Translations under genes and position numbers: made by a program
Shown: one piece after another, positions 44,231-54,844 of the stretch
Position numbering within the stretch: the first letter of the stretch is position 1
How the letters are laid out: each line of letters begins with the position of its first letter
Notes under the pieces: generated by a model
Told to the model about the DNA's origin: nothing
The model's database searches: none
Seen by the model: the letters and a program-made list of their open reading frames with translations, nothing else
From: Linnemannia hyalina
Lineage: Eukaryota > Mortierellomycota > Mortierellomycetes > Mortierellales > Mortierellaceae
Length of the DNA stretch: 64,000 bases
Direction of reading: 5' to 3'
Assembly (NCBI GenBank): GCA_019671135.1
Contig: JAHRHY010000003.1
Span: forward strand, 310,001-374,000

Positions 44231-47200
44231 ATGAAGGTAACGAGAAATACTAATGACCTTATTTTTTCAACGTCAGACAGACAAACGAAAGAATGACCCC
44301 TTGTTCGCTTCTGACCCGAAAATACTCACGCTCTCGTTCTCCTCCCTCCTCCACCTTCTGTCCTCATTTACCGTCCCCATCAATAGTTCGGAAAGCAGAT
44401 TCAGTTTCAACAGATTCCAGAATGGCAGAGCCATTACATGAGCTACAAAGGTCTCAAGAAGATCATCAACTCGCTCATACAGGAAAAAGCACAAATATCC
44501 GTCACCATCGCTGCGTCTCCTCCTCCGCTTGGATCAGAGCCCGAACCCGAGTCCCAGGCCGAGGCGGCGGCTTCGTTGTTACTAGAGGATGAGAACTCCA
44601 CGTTTTTGCAGTCCCAGAAGGCTGCCTTTTTCTTTAAACTCGAGCGTGAACTGGAGAAGGTACTCGTTCTTTCTTTTTTTTTTTTTGTTGGTCGCGAAGT
44701 ACTGTCCTCGTGGTTCCACTGGCATTCGATTCAACGGGACACAACTACTCACACCATTCCATCGCCTTTGTACGTGTGTAAAATGTAGGTCAACTCGTTC
44801 TATTTGCAAAAGGAATCGGAACTGAAGGTTCGGCTACGATCCCTGATCGACAAGGAGAAAGTCATCCTGTCGCGTCAGGGGAGACCAGGAACCAGTTCTT
44901 CGATCAATTCTCTCAAGGAGGCGTTCAAACAGTTCGAGCAGGACCTTAACAAACTGCAGGTACTACTTTGACTTTTATGCTCGACTATGCGCCCAAGGTG
45001 GAGGGAGGCAACATCCATCGCGCACAGTTAAATGAAATGAATGCATGATAATGATAACGAATGATGAGGTGAGGGAGAGAGAGAGAAAGAACAAAGAGCT
45101 CTCGCCCAATGCAAGACCCACCTATTGTACTAATTATGACCCAATCGCTATCAATCCTCGTTCTGTACCTCGTCATTGTCTCTACCCCTGTAGAAATTTG
45201 TCGAGACCAATGGTACCGGGTTCCGAAAGATCTTGAAGAAGTGGGACAAGCGGTCAAAGTCGACCACCAAGGAACTCTACCTCGCCCGCCAGGTCGATCT
45301 CCAGCCATGCTTTAATCAGGACGCCATGGTCGAGCTAGCCGACAGTGCCGCACATCATCTCCTCGGCCTGGAAGATATCCAGCAAGGTCGCCCTTCATCG
45401 GCACCCTCAAGTCCTGTCACCAGCAAATCTGCACCTGCCCATTCATACGCCCCCTCCTCCCCCATGCAGCAACAAATGGATGAGCTGGAAACTGACCTCT
45501 TCAACGCCTTGACAGCCAATCAAGTGTCTGTCGTCCAAGAGATCCTGGAACGTCGTCTCGCCACACCATCGGGCACAAAAAACAGTTCCCTAGGAGTAGA
45601 GTCTTCCCAGCAACGACTCCACTCGAATCTTGTTGGACCTGAACATGCCCGCGAAGTTGTCTCGCGCTTGTTTTGGAGGTGCTGTTCTGAGACCAATGTG
45701 TCGGACGCTGTGATCCAGCAGCTGGTCGACACGGGGCTGGTCAACTTTAAGTTTGTGGACGATATCAGTGACCGGACGTGTCTGCACGAGGCTGCTATGG
45801 TTGGGCGTCTGTCTCTTCTCAAGTTAGCAGTTGAGCGGGGGGCTGCAGTTGAGGGCTCGGATGTCTACGGGAGACGACCACTTCACTATGTCTCGATGTA
45901 CGGCTACGACGACTGCGCGACCTACCTCCTTTCCTTAGACGCGTCCCTGACGGTGACAGATCATGATGGATTCCAGCCTCTGATCTACTCGGTCATGAAC
46001 GGTCACTCCAAGTGTGTCGAGATATTCCTTGCCAGTAATGTCGAGATTGAGGCCAGCCGAGAGGGTGATCCCATCCCATTGGGTCTTGCCTGTCATTATG
46101 GTCACGAGGATATCGCCATGATGCTAATCGGTCGCGGTGCTAATGTTCTTGCCAGCAATGCGGATGGTCTCGAGCCCCTTCATATCACTTGCCGTGAGGG
46201 TCACACCAGGCTGGCCAAGACGTTGACGACACGAGGAGCCCGTCTCGATCAAGAGGACAAGTACATGTGCTGGACGCCTCTTTTCTATGCTGCCAGTGAG
46301 GGTCATGTCGAGTGTGTCAAGATTCTTCTGGAGGCCGGCTGCAAGGTGAATGTGATCGATGAACACAGCAAGAACCCGATCTATTATGCTGCCAGTGAGG
46401 GTCATTCCGATTGCGTCGAGTTGTTGGTTGAGGCTGGAGGCAAGGCAATCGCATCCCCACAGGACACTGTTATGGGGACTTCGGCTGCAGTCACGGCGGG
46501 CAGCATATTGGGTTCGTCTATCACCTCAGCCTTGGACTCTCACCACCCTGTGCACCCGGACGAGCTGGACAGTCCCACCAACATGGACGACCTCGATATG
46601 GAGCTGATTCCTTCGCTCTCGCTCCCTCCACCCATCATCCCCTTCAGGATCTATGGACACAATTATCTGGACAAGAAATTCCAGGTCAACCTGACGCTGG
46701 GTCACACTTCCTCGCCTGACCAGATCGGAGCCCGGCCATCACCTGTTCACCTGTACGGCACGGCTCAGATCTCGTCCTTGAAACTCGTCATCTCGTCACG
46801 ACCCGACAAGGGCATGATCCCGCACAATGTGATTCTGCCCCTGGGCGAGAGCAGGAAGGTCTACGGCTTTCAAGTGGACTCTTTGGATCAGTTCACAGTC
46901 GAGTTTGACATCTTTCCTACCTACGGAAGCAAGGCTATCGGACGAGCTGTGGCATTGCCCATCACGTTCCTGTCGCCTTCCTTGTCCGTGGGCAAGGGTC
47001 TTCTCCCGCTCTTTGATGCCCATTTGAAAGTTGTTGGAGAGCTTGCCTTTGAGTATACGGTCATCCGGCCATTTGAGGGTGTTCGGCTGGAGGTCGGAGG
47101 GCGGTTGGAGACCTACTGGAAGTCGACAAACAGCGTCGATTCGACTATCTCTGCCACCGCCACACCCGTCACGGGCACACCACCCTCGCTCACGCCTGTC

Positions 47201-48803
47201 AGCACGTCCACCCTGCGGGGCACATTGCCTCTCCCCGCGCCACAGACGAATCTTCCCGGCAACGTAATCCCGTCCTACATCACGGCGTCGTCGCTGTCAG
47301 GAGAATACATCCAGCTCTCTATTCAGATGACCAGGGATTGTATCCCTGTTGTCTTTGGCAACTGGCAGCTACCCGTGGAAGGATTTGATCTGGCACTGTC
47401 GGATGTGAGCTTTGCGCAGTTCAAGCGGTTTGGACAGCTGATTCACCAAAAGGACGCGAGTGAGGATCTGGAGAGCGCCAACGTCCGCCTGGCAAACACC
47501 TGGATGGCTGCCGAGTGGCGACGCAAAGTCTATGACCGCTGGATGAGTCTCGAGCAAGTCCTCAAGGTACCTATGGTTATGTTTTGTTTATTATTGTGAT
47601 TAGACATTGTATGAAGTTCTTTAATAACTTAAATATCTCTGATTCGGAACTGACTGTGCATCTTAGATCCTACCCAAGAATATTGGAGTGAACTTGGAGC
47701 TAAAGTATCCGACAGCGGCAGAAAGGCGGTTTTATCGACTGCACAATACGGTCGAGTTCAATAAGTTTGTTGACACAATCCTTCAGACTGTCTACGACTC
47801 GTCCTCGGCATCGCACCATCGCAGCTTCATGTTCTCCTCCTTCAACCCCGTTGTTTGCTCCGCTCTCAACTGGAAGCAGCCCAACTGTATGACTTTTTTT
47901 TTTTTTTTTTTTTTTTTGGCTTCTGTTGTCTATTTTGCCCCTGCTCTGCTTTTCCATCTTCTTACTCTTCTTTTTTTATCGCTTCTGGATGATCGATTTA
48001 GACGCGGTGTTCTTTAATACGTACGGAGGATACAACAAGGGACACAAGTCAGGCATTGCATGGACAGACGAGGTTGCCAAAGCTGGCTCCAAGAGGCGAG
48101 AGCCTGCAGATCCAGAAATCCTCCCTTCTCCCAAACATGGCTCAGGAGCTGGTATGTTCCAAAACCTGGGAGTCGATCGAATGGGAGGAGGAGGTTTACT
48201 TTCGAGCGCATCCTCGGATACTGTCACGTCGTCGCCTAGACTGGACTCGCCCGCGACTTTCCCGTCGGTTCAGAGCATACTTTCGGACAACTCGGAAAAG
48301 TTCCAAGAGACAGATAAGCGATGCATGTCGATCAAGGAGGCGATCAAGTTTGCGAGGACTAATAACCTCCTTGGTGTCATCTGTGAGGCAACTCCCTTGG
48401 TAAGAAGGCCATACAAAAAAGGATTCTGAAAGAAGGCATTTTTTACACTTCTAGGAAAACCTACACCCAACTCCTACTCATCATTCTTTGCTACATTTTT
48501 CACCTACTATTGCAATAGATCCAAGTCCCGAGTCTGATTACACATATCAAAGAATCCGGACTGATTCTGACCAGCTTCGGAAGACTCAATAGGGATCCGG
48601 CACTGGTCCAGGTGCAAAAGAGTCATGGCGTGGATGCGTTTATGATCACAGATAGTGATATTGGTTCGTTCCATACCTTGTCGGAGAAGCTTACTAGGAC
48701 TGCGTCTTCTTCATCGTCGTCGAGGATGCAACAAGTGTCAACGTCGTCGGTGATTGAGGTTGAAGAGGGGGTGTTGAGATACCATAGCGGTGTCGATTCG
48801 TAG
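44231..48803 (+). CDS. PHO81: Pho81/NUC-2-like SPX-ankyrin-GDPD phosphate-signalling protein
   Basis: Seven exons encode 1241 aa: 44231-44236, 44387-44659, 44789-44959, 45194-47566, 47667-47886, 48002-48399, 48519-48803. Exon 1 is only ATGAAG; joined to exon 2 it gives MKFGKQIQ, the invariant SPX start. The SPX domain covers ~1-170 (YKGLKKIINSL, FRKILKKWDK basic helix), so it should sense inositol pyrophosphates. Ankyrin repeats cover ~340-565 (LHEAAMVGRLSLLKLAVERG, then five or six more). A beta-rich region (~630-800) and a GDPD-like C-terminus follow (GVNLELKYP, SSFNPVVCSALNWKQPN). No HRG catalytic motif of active GDPD enzymes such as Gde1 is present; the late segment NNLLGVICEATPLIQVPSLI fits Pho81. 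In Neurospora and yeast this protein inhibits the Pho85-type CDK when phosphate is low. Confidence 0.87.
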
Positions 48804-48941
48804 ATATCACCCATGTTCATTCAGATACATTTATTTGGCAAACCAATTAATATACACGCGTGTTACGCGAGCTCTGTCAACTGTATTTTGTATACTTCGA
48901 ATATGAGAGAGAGAAGAGGGTACGACGATGAAAAAAGATGG

Positions 48942-51027
48942 CTAAGGTGCGGAGGTGAGGATTCCTTGAGAGAAATCGAAAAAGACTTGATGGCCTCGGC
49001 CCTTGGTAGTCTTCTCGACCGCGAATGCTGAAGCACGTTTCCAGAACTCGATTTCGTCGATCGACATGCGTTCTGCGATATCTTTGTGGATTTGCATGTC
49101 GTTCCCGAATACAATTGCTTCCTTTGGAAGAGTGTCGGCCTCGTTATTTGTTGGGAGGAAGGAGAAGGAGGAAGAGACTTTGGGCAAATAAGAGGATTCA
49201 GGCGAGTGGGCAGTGATGACTTCAATCCAGACCTCCTGAACCTTCCTGATCATCCTCCTCTCATTCATCTCCAACAAGTCCTCCGCAACTTTACCCCCAA
49301 ACGTGAAAAACATATCGATCCCATGATGTGCCCCCAACCCTTGCATGATCTTCTCCTCGCCCTTGATGTGTGTATCGAAATGGAACCGGGTCAATTGGGC
49401 GGTCGGGTGGGCGAGGATGGCCTGACTGACTTGGAGGGTGGGGTATTTGAAGATCCCGTTCCCTGTTAGACGGGCAGAGATGATTGCTGCTTCTGCGTCT
49501 GTGCTGGGGATCCCGAAGAGGGTGTCGAAGAAGGCAGAGTCGGAAGGTGGGCAGAGACGGGTTTTGAGGGATGCGAAGGCTTCGAGGGTTGTTGCGCCAA
49601 ACATTGGGGCGAATACCGATCCTGGTTTTTTTTGTGTTGTTTTCCAAGGGAGAAGGGTGGGGGGGTTCATTAGTGAGCCATCCATTGTTCACAAATATTA
49701 TGTTTTACATGATAACATGTAAAGCGCAGCATCATACCTTCGTCGTTACAGGTCCCAGTAACGACCCACTCCAACTCTCTCCCATACGCCTCAGGATCCC
49801 CCACCAGAACTCGACTATCCTCCCGAAACACAACACCATCCAAAGCAGGACGGAAACACACCAACTCGACCAAATTCAACTCCTCCGCCAAATCCTTTGC
49901 ACAAACCCCTCTCAACCTGCGCACCTTCTCCAACGGCTCCAATCCCTCCTCAACTCCAAAGCGAAAACACAAATGATCAAACAACGCCTGGCCTTCCTCA
50001 CCTTCAGGCCTGACCAGTGGGAAAGTCCCCGCCCCACCAGATTGTAGGATCGCCCTCCTAAACAACCCATGTGCCTGAGGGATGAGCATCAATAACGAGA
50101 TCGCTACCGCCCCCGCACTCTCCCCCATCACCGTCACCTTCCCTTTATCCCCGCCAAACGCGCCAATGTATTCCTGGATCCATTCCAGGCCCAGGATTTG
50201 ATCTAAAAGTCCCCAGTTCCCGATCGAGCCGTCGTACCATTTCTGTTGCTGTGGAGGGATGATGGTTTGGATGTGGTGTTGATTGTCGAGGAGGAGTTCT
50301 GAGGAGGAAAGGAAGCCGAGGTAGTTGACTCTGTAGTTAATCGCCACGGCGATGAAGGGCTTCTGGAGGTCTATTCCCGTCAACAGCATCTCTGTACAAT
50401 CTATTTTGTTGGTTTCGAAGCAAAAATGAAGTTTTCTCTTCAGTTTTTTTTTTCTTTTTTCCCTCAACATCTGTTATATCATCTAATTTGTTTTGCAGAA
50501 TTTATTGGGTTACCGTAGAGAGGACTGGAGTTGGTGCCAGCTCGGAAAGAACCTCCATAGATCCACACCATGACCGGTAACAATTCCGACGACGTCAGAG
50601 CAGCAGAGGTGGGCATAAAGATGTTACAATTCAAACAATCGCGCTCGCTCATGGTGTTCTCAAAGTCGTTGGTACTCGGTGCACCAAGGAGCATCGTGAT
50701 GAACGGATGGTTCACCGTCTGTTGCGGCGACATCGGCCTAACATATGTTCTCCCCGCACATACACAAAAGTGTGAGTTTCCGAAACCAAAGGTCCTTCAA
50801 CCCAAACAAATAGGAAAACAGGTAGAGGGGGGGGGTTACCCGTTGCAGGAGGCATCAAGAACGCCGTTCCAGGGTTGGGCCTTGACGGCTGGGCGCCATC
50901 GCTCCTGGACGATACCAAAAGGGACGTTCAAGAACTTGGCGACCTTGTGCGTTGGGTCTAGGATGCCCTGGACGACTCCAAGACCGGGGATCGTGATAAC
51001 TGGGTTCTTGTCTCCTTCGTGTGACAT
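48942..51027 (-). CDS. Type-B carboxylesterase/lipase (alpha/beta hydrolase), complete
   Basis: Four exons, 51027-50840, 50737-50514, 50400-49738 and 49621-48942, encode 584 residues. Motifs in order: [16 protein letters not shown], the [11 protein letters not shown]ys segment, the oxyanion loop [34 protein letters not shown], nucleophile GESAGA (Ser ~231), acid residue in TGTCNDEG and catalytic His in LGAHHGIDM. The triad is complete. There is no signal peptide, so it is probably intracellular. Substrates (acyl esters, possibly neutral lipids or xenobiotics) cannot be read from sequence. The acceptor of exon 3 is slightly uncertain (the AG at 50401-50402 was chosen; one a few bases inside would also keep frame). 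A shortened paralogue lies at 40433-42182 on the opposite strand, separated by the membrane protein and PHO81. Confidence 0.87.
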
Positions 51028-51344
51028 TTTGAACGATGAAAGTGAAAAAAAAGGAAGAGGGGATAATGGCGTGGGAAAAAGGATGGAAGCGAGGGGAAAA
51101 GAAAAGAATGGATGTGACGAAAATACAAATCTACAAGAAAAAACAACAAAGGGGATAAAACAAGGTCTTGCAATATTCACTTCATTTTCCTACCTTCTCC
51201 TTCTACCCATCGTAACACGGCAACAAGGCCAATTGGTATCCGACATCGAACAGGGGACAACGAACTGCAGGTTTTTTTTATGTTTTTTTATTCATTTCTT
51301 CATTACTCGATCTACAACATAGCATTCTTGATACATCAAATAAC

Positions 51345-52138
51345 CTAATCACTCTGAAAAATCGAAACAGAAAAAAACAAGCTCTCGGTTAGAAAACACG
51401 TTTTTCTTCACTCAAAAATATACAATTCCTTCTGTCTCAATGGTCGATCCAACAATCATGGTCGCAAGAAAAAAAAGAAAAGGTATAGTAGGGCTCAGAG
51501 ATCTTGGTGTATAAATGGTATGGTCCGCATGGCAATAAAGCTCTCAGGAAGCGAACATCTTTCTAATCATTGCTACTATCTTTTCTTTTTTTTTCTTGGA
51601 TAGGTGTCGGATGAGATGGGATAGAGAAATAAAGGGCGTAGGGATGATTTTTACTTACCACCTGAAAGACTGATCCCGTATGTCCTGTCGTGTCGTGATC
51701 CTGAGCGAGGGAGAGAGTGCGTGAAAGAGAACTAAAAGTCTGGAAAAGAATAACACAAAGTATCGTTAGCAATCTCTTCCATAATGAAAGGAAACGCGTA
51801 TGAGAACTCCCATTGACCGCGTTTTGAACGCGAGTCAGACAAGAGATTGTGGGTGTAATGAAGAGGCTTCAGCAAAGTAGGGGTTTCATAAAGCACAAGA
51901 CCGCTAGAGTAGACCCGGCAAGGTCCACGGCAACAAGGCCCAGATCAAACGCAAATTACAATAAGACATCGTCAGCCGTAAACGAAGATGGAGAGGGGAG
52001 CAGGTAAGGGGACGGGAAACAGGACGGGAAAGTGTACAGGATGGTCGTAGTAGGGCGACGAAAAGGATAGCTTACCAAGTGGATGTGAAGGTGGGAAAGG
52101 CGGAAAGGGTGTGAAGAAGAAAGGTTAGGAAAAAACAT
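51345..52138 (-). ncRNA. Candidate small spliced transcript (non-coding RNA, ~50-residue protein, or 5' leader exons of the esterase gene)
   Basis: The minus strand shows convincing splice signals without a known protein. Donor GTAAGC follows 52076; TTCTTTTCCAG precedes 51739; donor GTAAGT follows 51659; and a CTAAC branch site near 51385 with TTTTTCAG precedes 51353. Exons 52138-52076, 51739-51659 and 51353-51345 are all in phase 0 and would encode about 50 residues from MFFPNLSSSH to the end GSVFQVSD before a TAG. The middle exon contains QDHDTTGHTG. I do not recognise it. Because the esterase start (51027) lies 318 bases further along the same strand, these exons could instead be its spliced 5' leader. 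The type is entered as ncRNA only because coding is unproven. Confidence 0.35.
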
Positions 52139-52295
52139 TGAAGCAAAAGAGTTTTTATTGTTGTCCGCTGCAAATTTTTCGCGTGAAAAAAATTAAATAC
52201 GATGTAATGGAAGGATTAAATGTTGCAAGTGCTGTACTCAATGCTGAAGGGTATGTTTGGGCTGTCGTAAAGAATCGCCGATTGAATGAAAAAAT

Positions 52296-54116
52296 CTAGG
52301 ACTCGCATTGGTGATTGGCTTGGTTGTGAGACAAAAGGAACTCCTTCTCGCTTGAACCAACATTGGCTCCAAAGAGCGCCATCGGTTGCGACTGTTGCGA
52401 AGCAAGGACTGCCTCAGCCTTCTTGGTTGCCTCAACAAGCTCCTTCAAATACGGATCCTCTCTGTCCACAGCCCTCACCACCAGGTCCGGAAAATTGAGC
52501 TGGAACAACAGCTGCACGTTATGGAGCTCGTCCTTGCTAGGCGCGTATGTGCCCGAGTTGTTGTCGATCAACAACGTCCAGTCATTGTTGTGGAGCTCAT
52601 CCTTGTACAACCTAAACTCTCCCGCAAACAGCACCTCCGTTGCGCGGTTGGCGTGCATCGCATGCTTCGACATGAAATCTTGAAAGAATGCTGTTCCGGT
52701 CTCAGAGAAATACATGCCCTTGGGGACAATACTGTAGGTGAAAACCAACGTCTTCAAATCTTGACCAGGGTTCTTCCTCCACCGATCGCCATGAAGCAAC
52801 TCGCCAAGGTCGTTTGCCGTTGCCACTGCACCATAAATCGTGCCCCGTCCGTGACGGTACAACAGAGCGTGCTGAGAGTGCAGGGCGTTGCGGATGTTTT
52901 GGCCATCAAGCGTTTGGGCAAAGATACGCTGACTGGCATCGTAGTCGCGGTTCCAGCCTTGGTAACGCTCAGAGTCTATTCCAAATATGTCGGCAAGGTG
53001 GTACAGACGGATGCGGTAGGCATAAAACTCGAGCTTCTTGTCCTTTGTCAAGACTCCTGCGGCGTAACTAGTGTGTCGAGAGTAGCGAGCTGGGCCCTTG
53101 GTCGATGGTCCCTTCAATTCAGCTGATGCACCAAAGCTCCTGATTGCAGTCGTCTAAACAAAATGACATCAATTGTAAATACAGCTGCTGCATTAGCATA
53201 ATTCCTTCCCTTCTTCCCACGCATGTTAAGCAAGTTCGCACAAAAGCATGAAAGCTGCCAAGTCACAACAAAATGCTTCAAACATACCTCGATGAGGAGT
53301 TGACCTTGACGACGACCACTCGGCCTCCAGAGATCAATAAAATGTTCCCGGGTACCGTCAAGATGAGCTCCAAGGACGAACGACGCATGACCGAGATCAG
53401 TATCGGCCATCATCTTGTTCTTGTCCTTGACCTGGATCTGCAGCTCCATCCCATCCATCACATTGAGCAGGTTCCAGGTGGCGTTCCAATTGGGGTTCAG
53501 CGTTGCCCATTCAACACCCGTTCTGTTGTATAATGAAGCAATTGTTAGGTACAGAACACAACGAGTACGTCAGTACATGGTGATCTTATTGGAAGCAAAC
53601 ATAAACCTATTTGTGGTGCCATCTAACACTTGCTCATTTGCCTACTGAGCACTTGGCTTTGTTGTTGTTGTTGATACGAGTGTTGATCATTACGAAAACG
53701 GAACACGGAAAAAACTTACACAAAGGAAAGAGAGGCCTTGTCCTCAGGTGGGCCAAGGTAAGCCTCCAAGAAAGGGTCAGAGCTCAGCAGGTCACCTCGA
53801 GGAAGGTCCTATTAATGCAACATTATTAATTGGGTAAGGGAATTTTTCGCATACAAGAGGAAAAAGAAATGTCGGTCTGTTTGTGCATAAAAGCATAAAT
53901 GCGAAGGATGAAGAAGTAGAAGTTTACCTTGGCGCCTTTGAAGGTGATCGTGATATCCCACTTAGTATCGCTGAGAGAGCGAGTTTGGGCAGGCAGGCTG
54001 GCGGTGGAGGGGGAAGAGGGGTGGACGAGCGCCGAGACTTTGCGGTGGATGGAGGACAGCATCTCGGAAGGGTTGGTTTTGTCGCTGTGAATGAGATGGG
54101 AAATGAAGTTTGCCAT
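52296..54116 (-). CDS. C2-domain protein with a conserved C-terminal domain, function unknown
   Basis: Four exons, 54116-53928, 53808-53720, 53522-53288 and 53153-52296, encode 456 residues. After a ~50-residue leader, a C2 domain spans ~50-170: WDITITFKGAK, SSDPFLEAYLGP, WATLNPNWNATWNL, LQIQVKDKNKMMADTDLGHASF (in part), HFIDLWRP. The SDPF-xx and KDKNKMM-DTDLG acidic loops are those that bind calcium in other C2 domains, so Ca2+-dependent membrane or lipid binding is plausible. The C-terminal ~280 residues form another domain with YRIRLYHLADIFG, MSKHAMHANRATEVLFAGEF, WTLLIDNNSGTYAP and LNFPDLVVRAVDREDPY. I remember similar C2-plus-NNSGTYAP proteins in plants and protists but know no function for them. 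No transmembrane segment is visible. Confidence 0.82.
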
Positions 54117-54844
54117 TCAAAAAAAAAAGGTGAGAGTTTATATAGGAAAGAGGAGGAAGGAGTGAAAAGTGGTGGCAAAGCAAAGAAGGAAGAGAGAGTG
54201 TGTGCGTGAGATGGCGATGGTTGAATTGATAAATTAAAGAGAAGAGAGAGAGTCAAAAGACGAGTGGGGCGGTTCTCACTCCTTTTAATGTACTGTGAGG
54301 GTATCGTTCATTCCTTTCACAATGCGGGCTGTGTTCTCGCCTGTCCTCTATCTATGAATCCGCCACACTGAGTTTTCTCTCTTTGTTGTCACATCCGGGC
54401 TGAAGCGATCGGGAGAGAAAAAGAGAGAAAGAGAGAAAGAGAGCAGCCTGTTGTCCATGTCGTTCATTCGTACAAAGTGCTCGTCCTCTTGTGTCTCCGT
54501 TCGCATTTTGTCCACTTTTGTCATCAGTTGATACCCCTTTGGACATATCCATCTCTCTCCTACTCTCCCGCCAGAAATACGCCATCAACTCCGCACTCGT
54601 CTCCCGAGGAACCAAAACTAAATACAAACTCGTTTTTTTTCTGGTTGAAGTCAGTCTTGGCAAACAAACGACACCTTATCCATAATTGAGTTGAACCTAA
54701 CAGGCTGCCTTCATCTCCATCTCCAATCGTTACAATAAGCGATCATTCCAGTGGAGTACAAGAACCACGAGTAAGAAAAATACTATATTGTACAGGCTAT
54801 GTATGGTAAAAAAAATATTAAGCGTCGATCGAAGGCCAATCTCA
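54117..54844. other. Intergenic between the C2-protein gene and PPZ1
   Basis: 728 bases between tandem minus-strand genes. A TATATAAA on the minus strand at 54137-54144 is only about 20 bases from the C2-gene ATG, so either the leader is very short or the element is not used. A plus-strand stretch near 54570-54630 has a slightly coding-like look, but no start, splice sites or family could be supported. Confidence 0.4.

Noticed and set aside
54480..54690. Plus-strand frame with a QKYAINSALVSRG-like stretch as a small gene
   Set aside because: No acceptable start, donor or acceptor pair, and no family recognised; probably chance.
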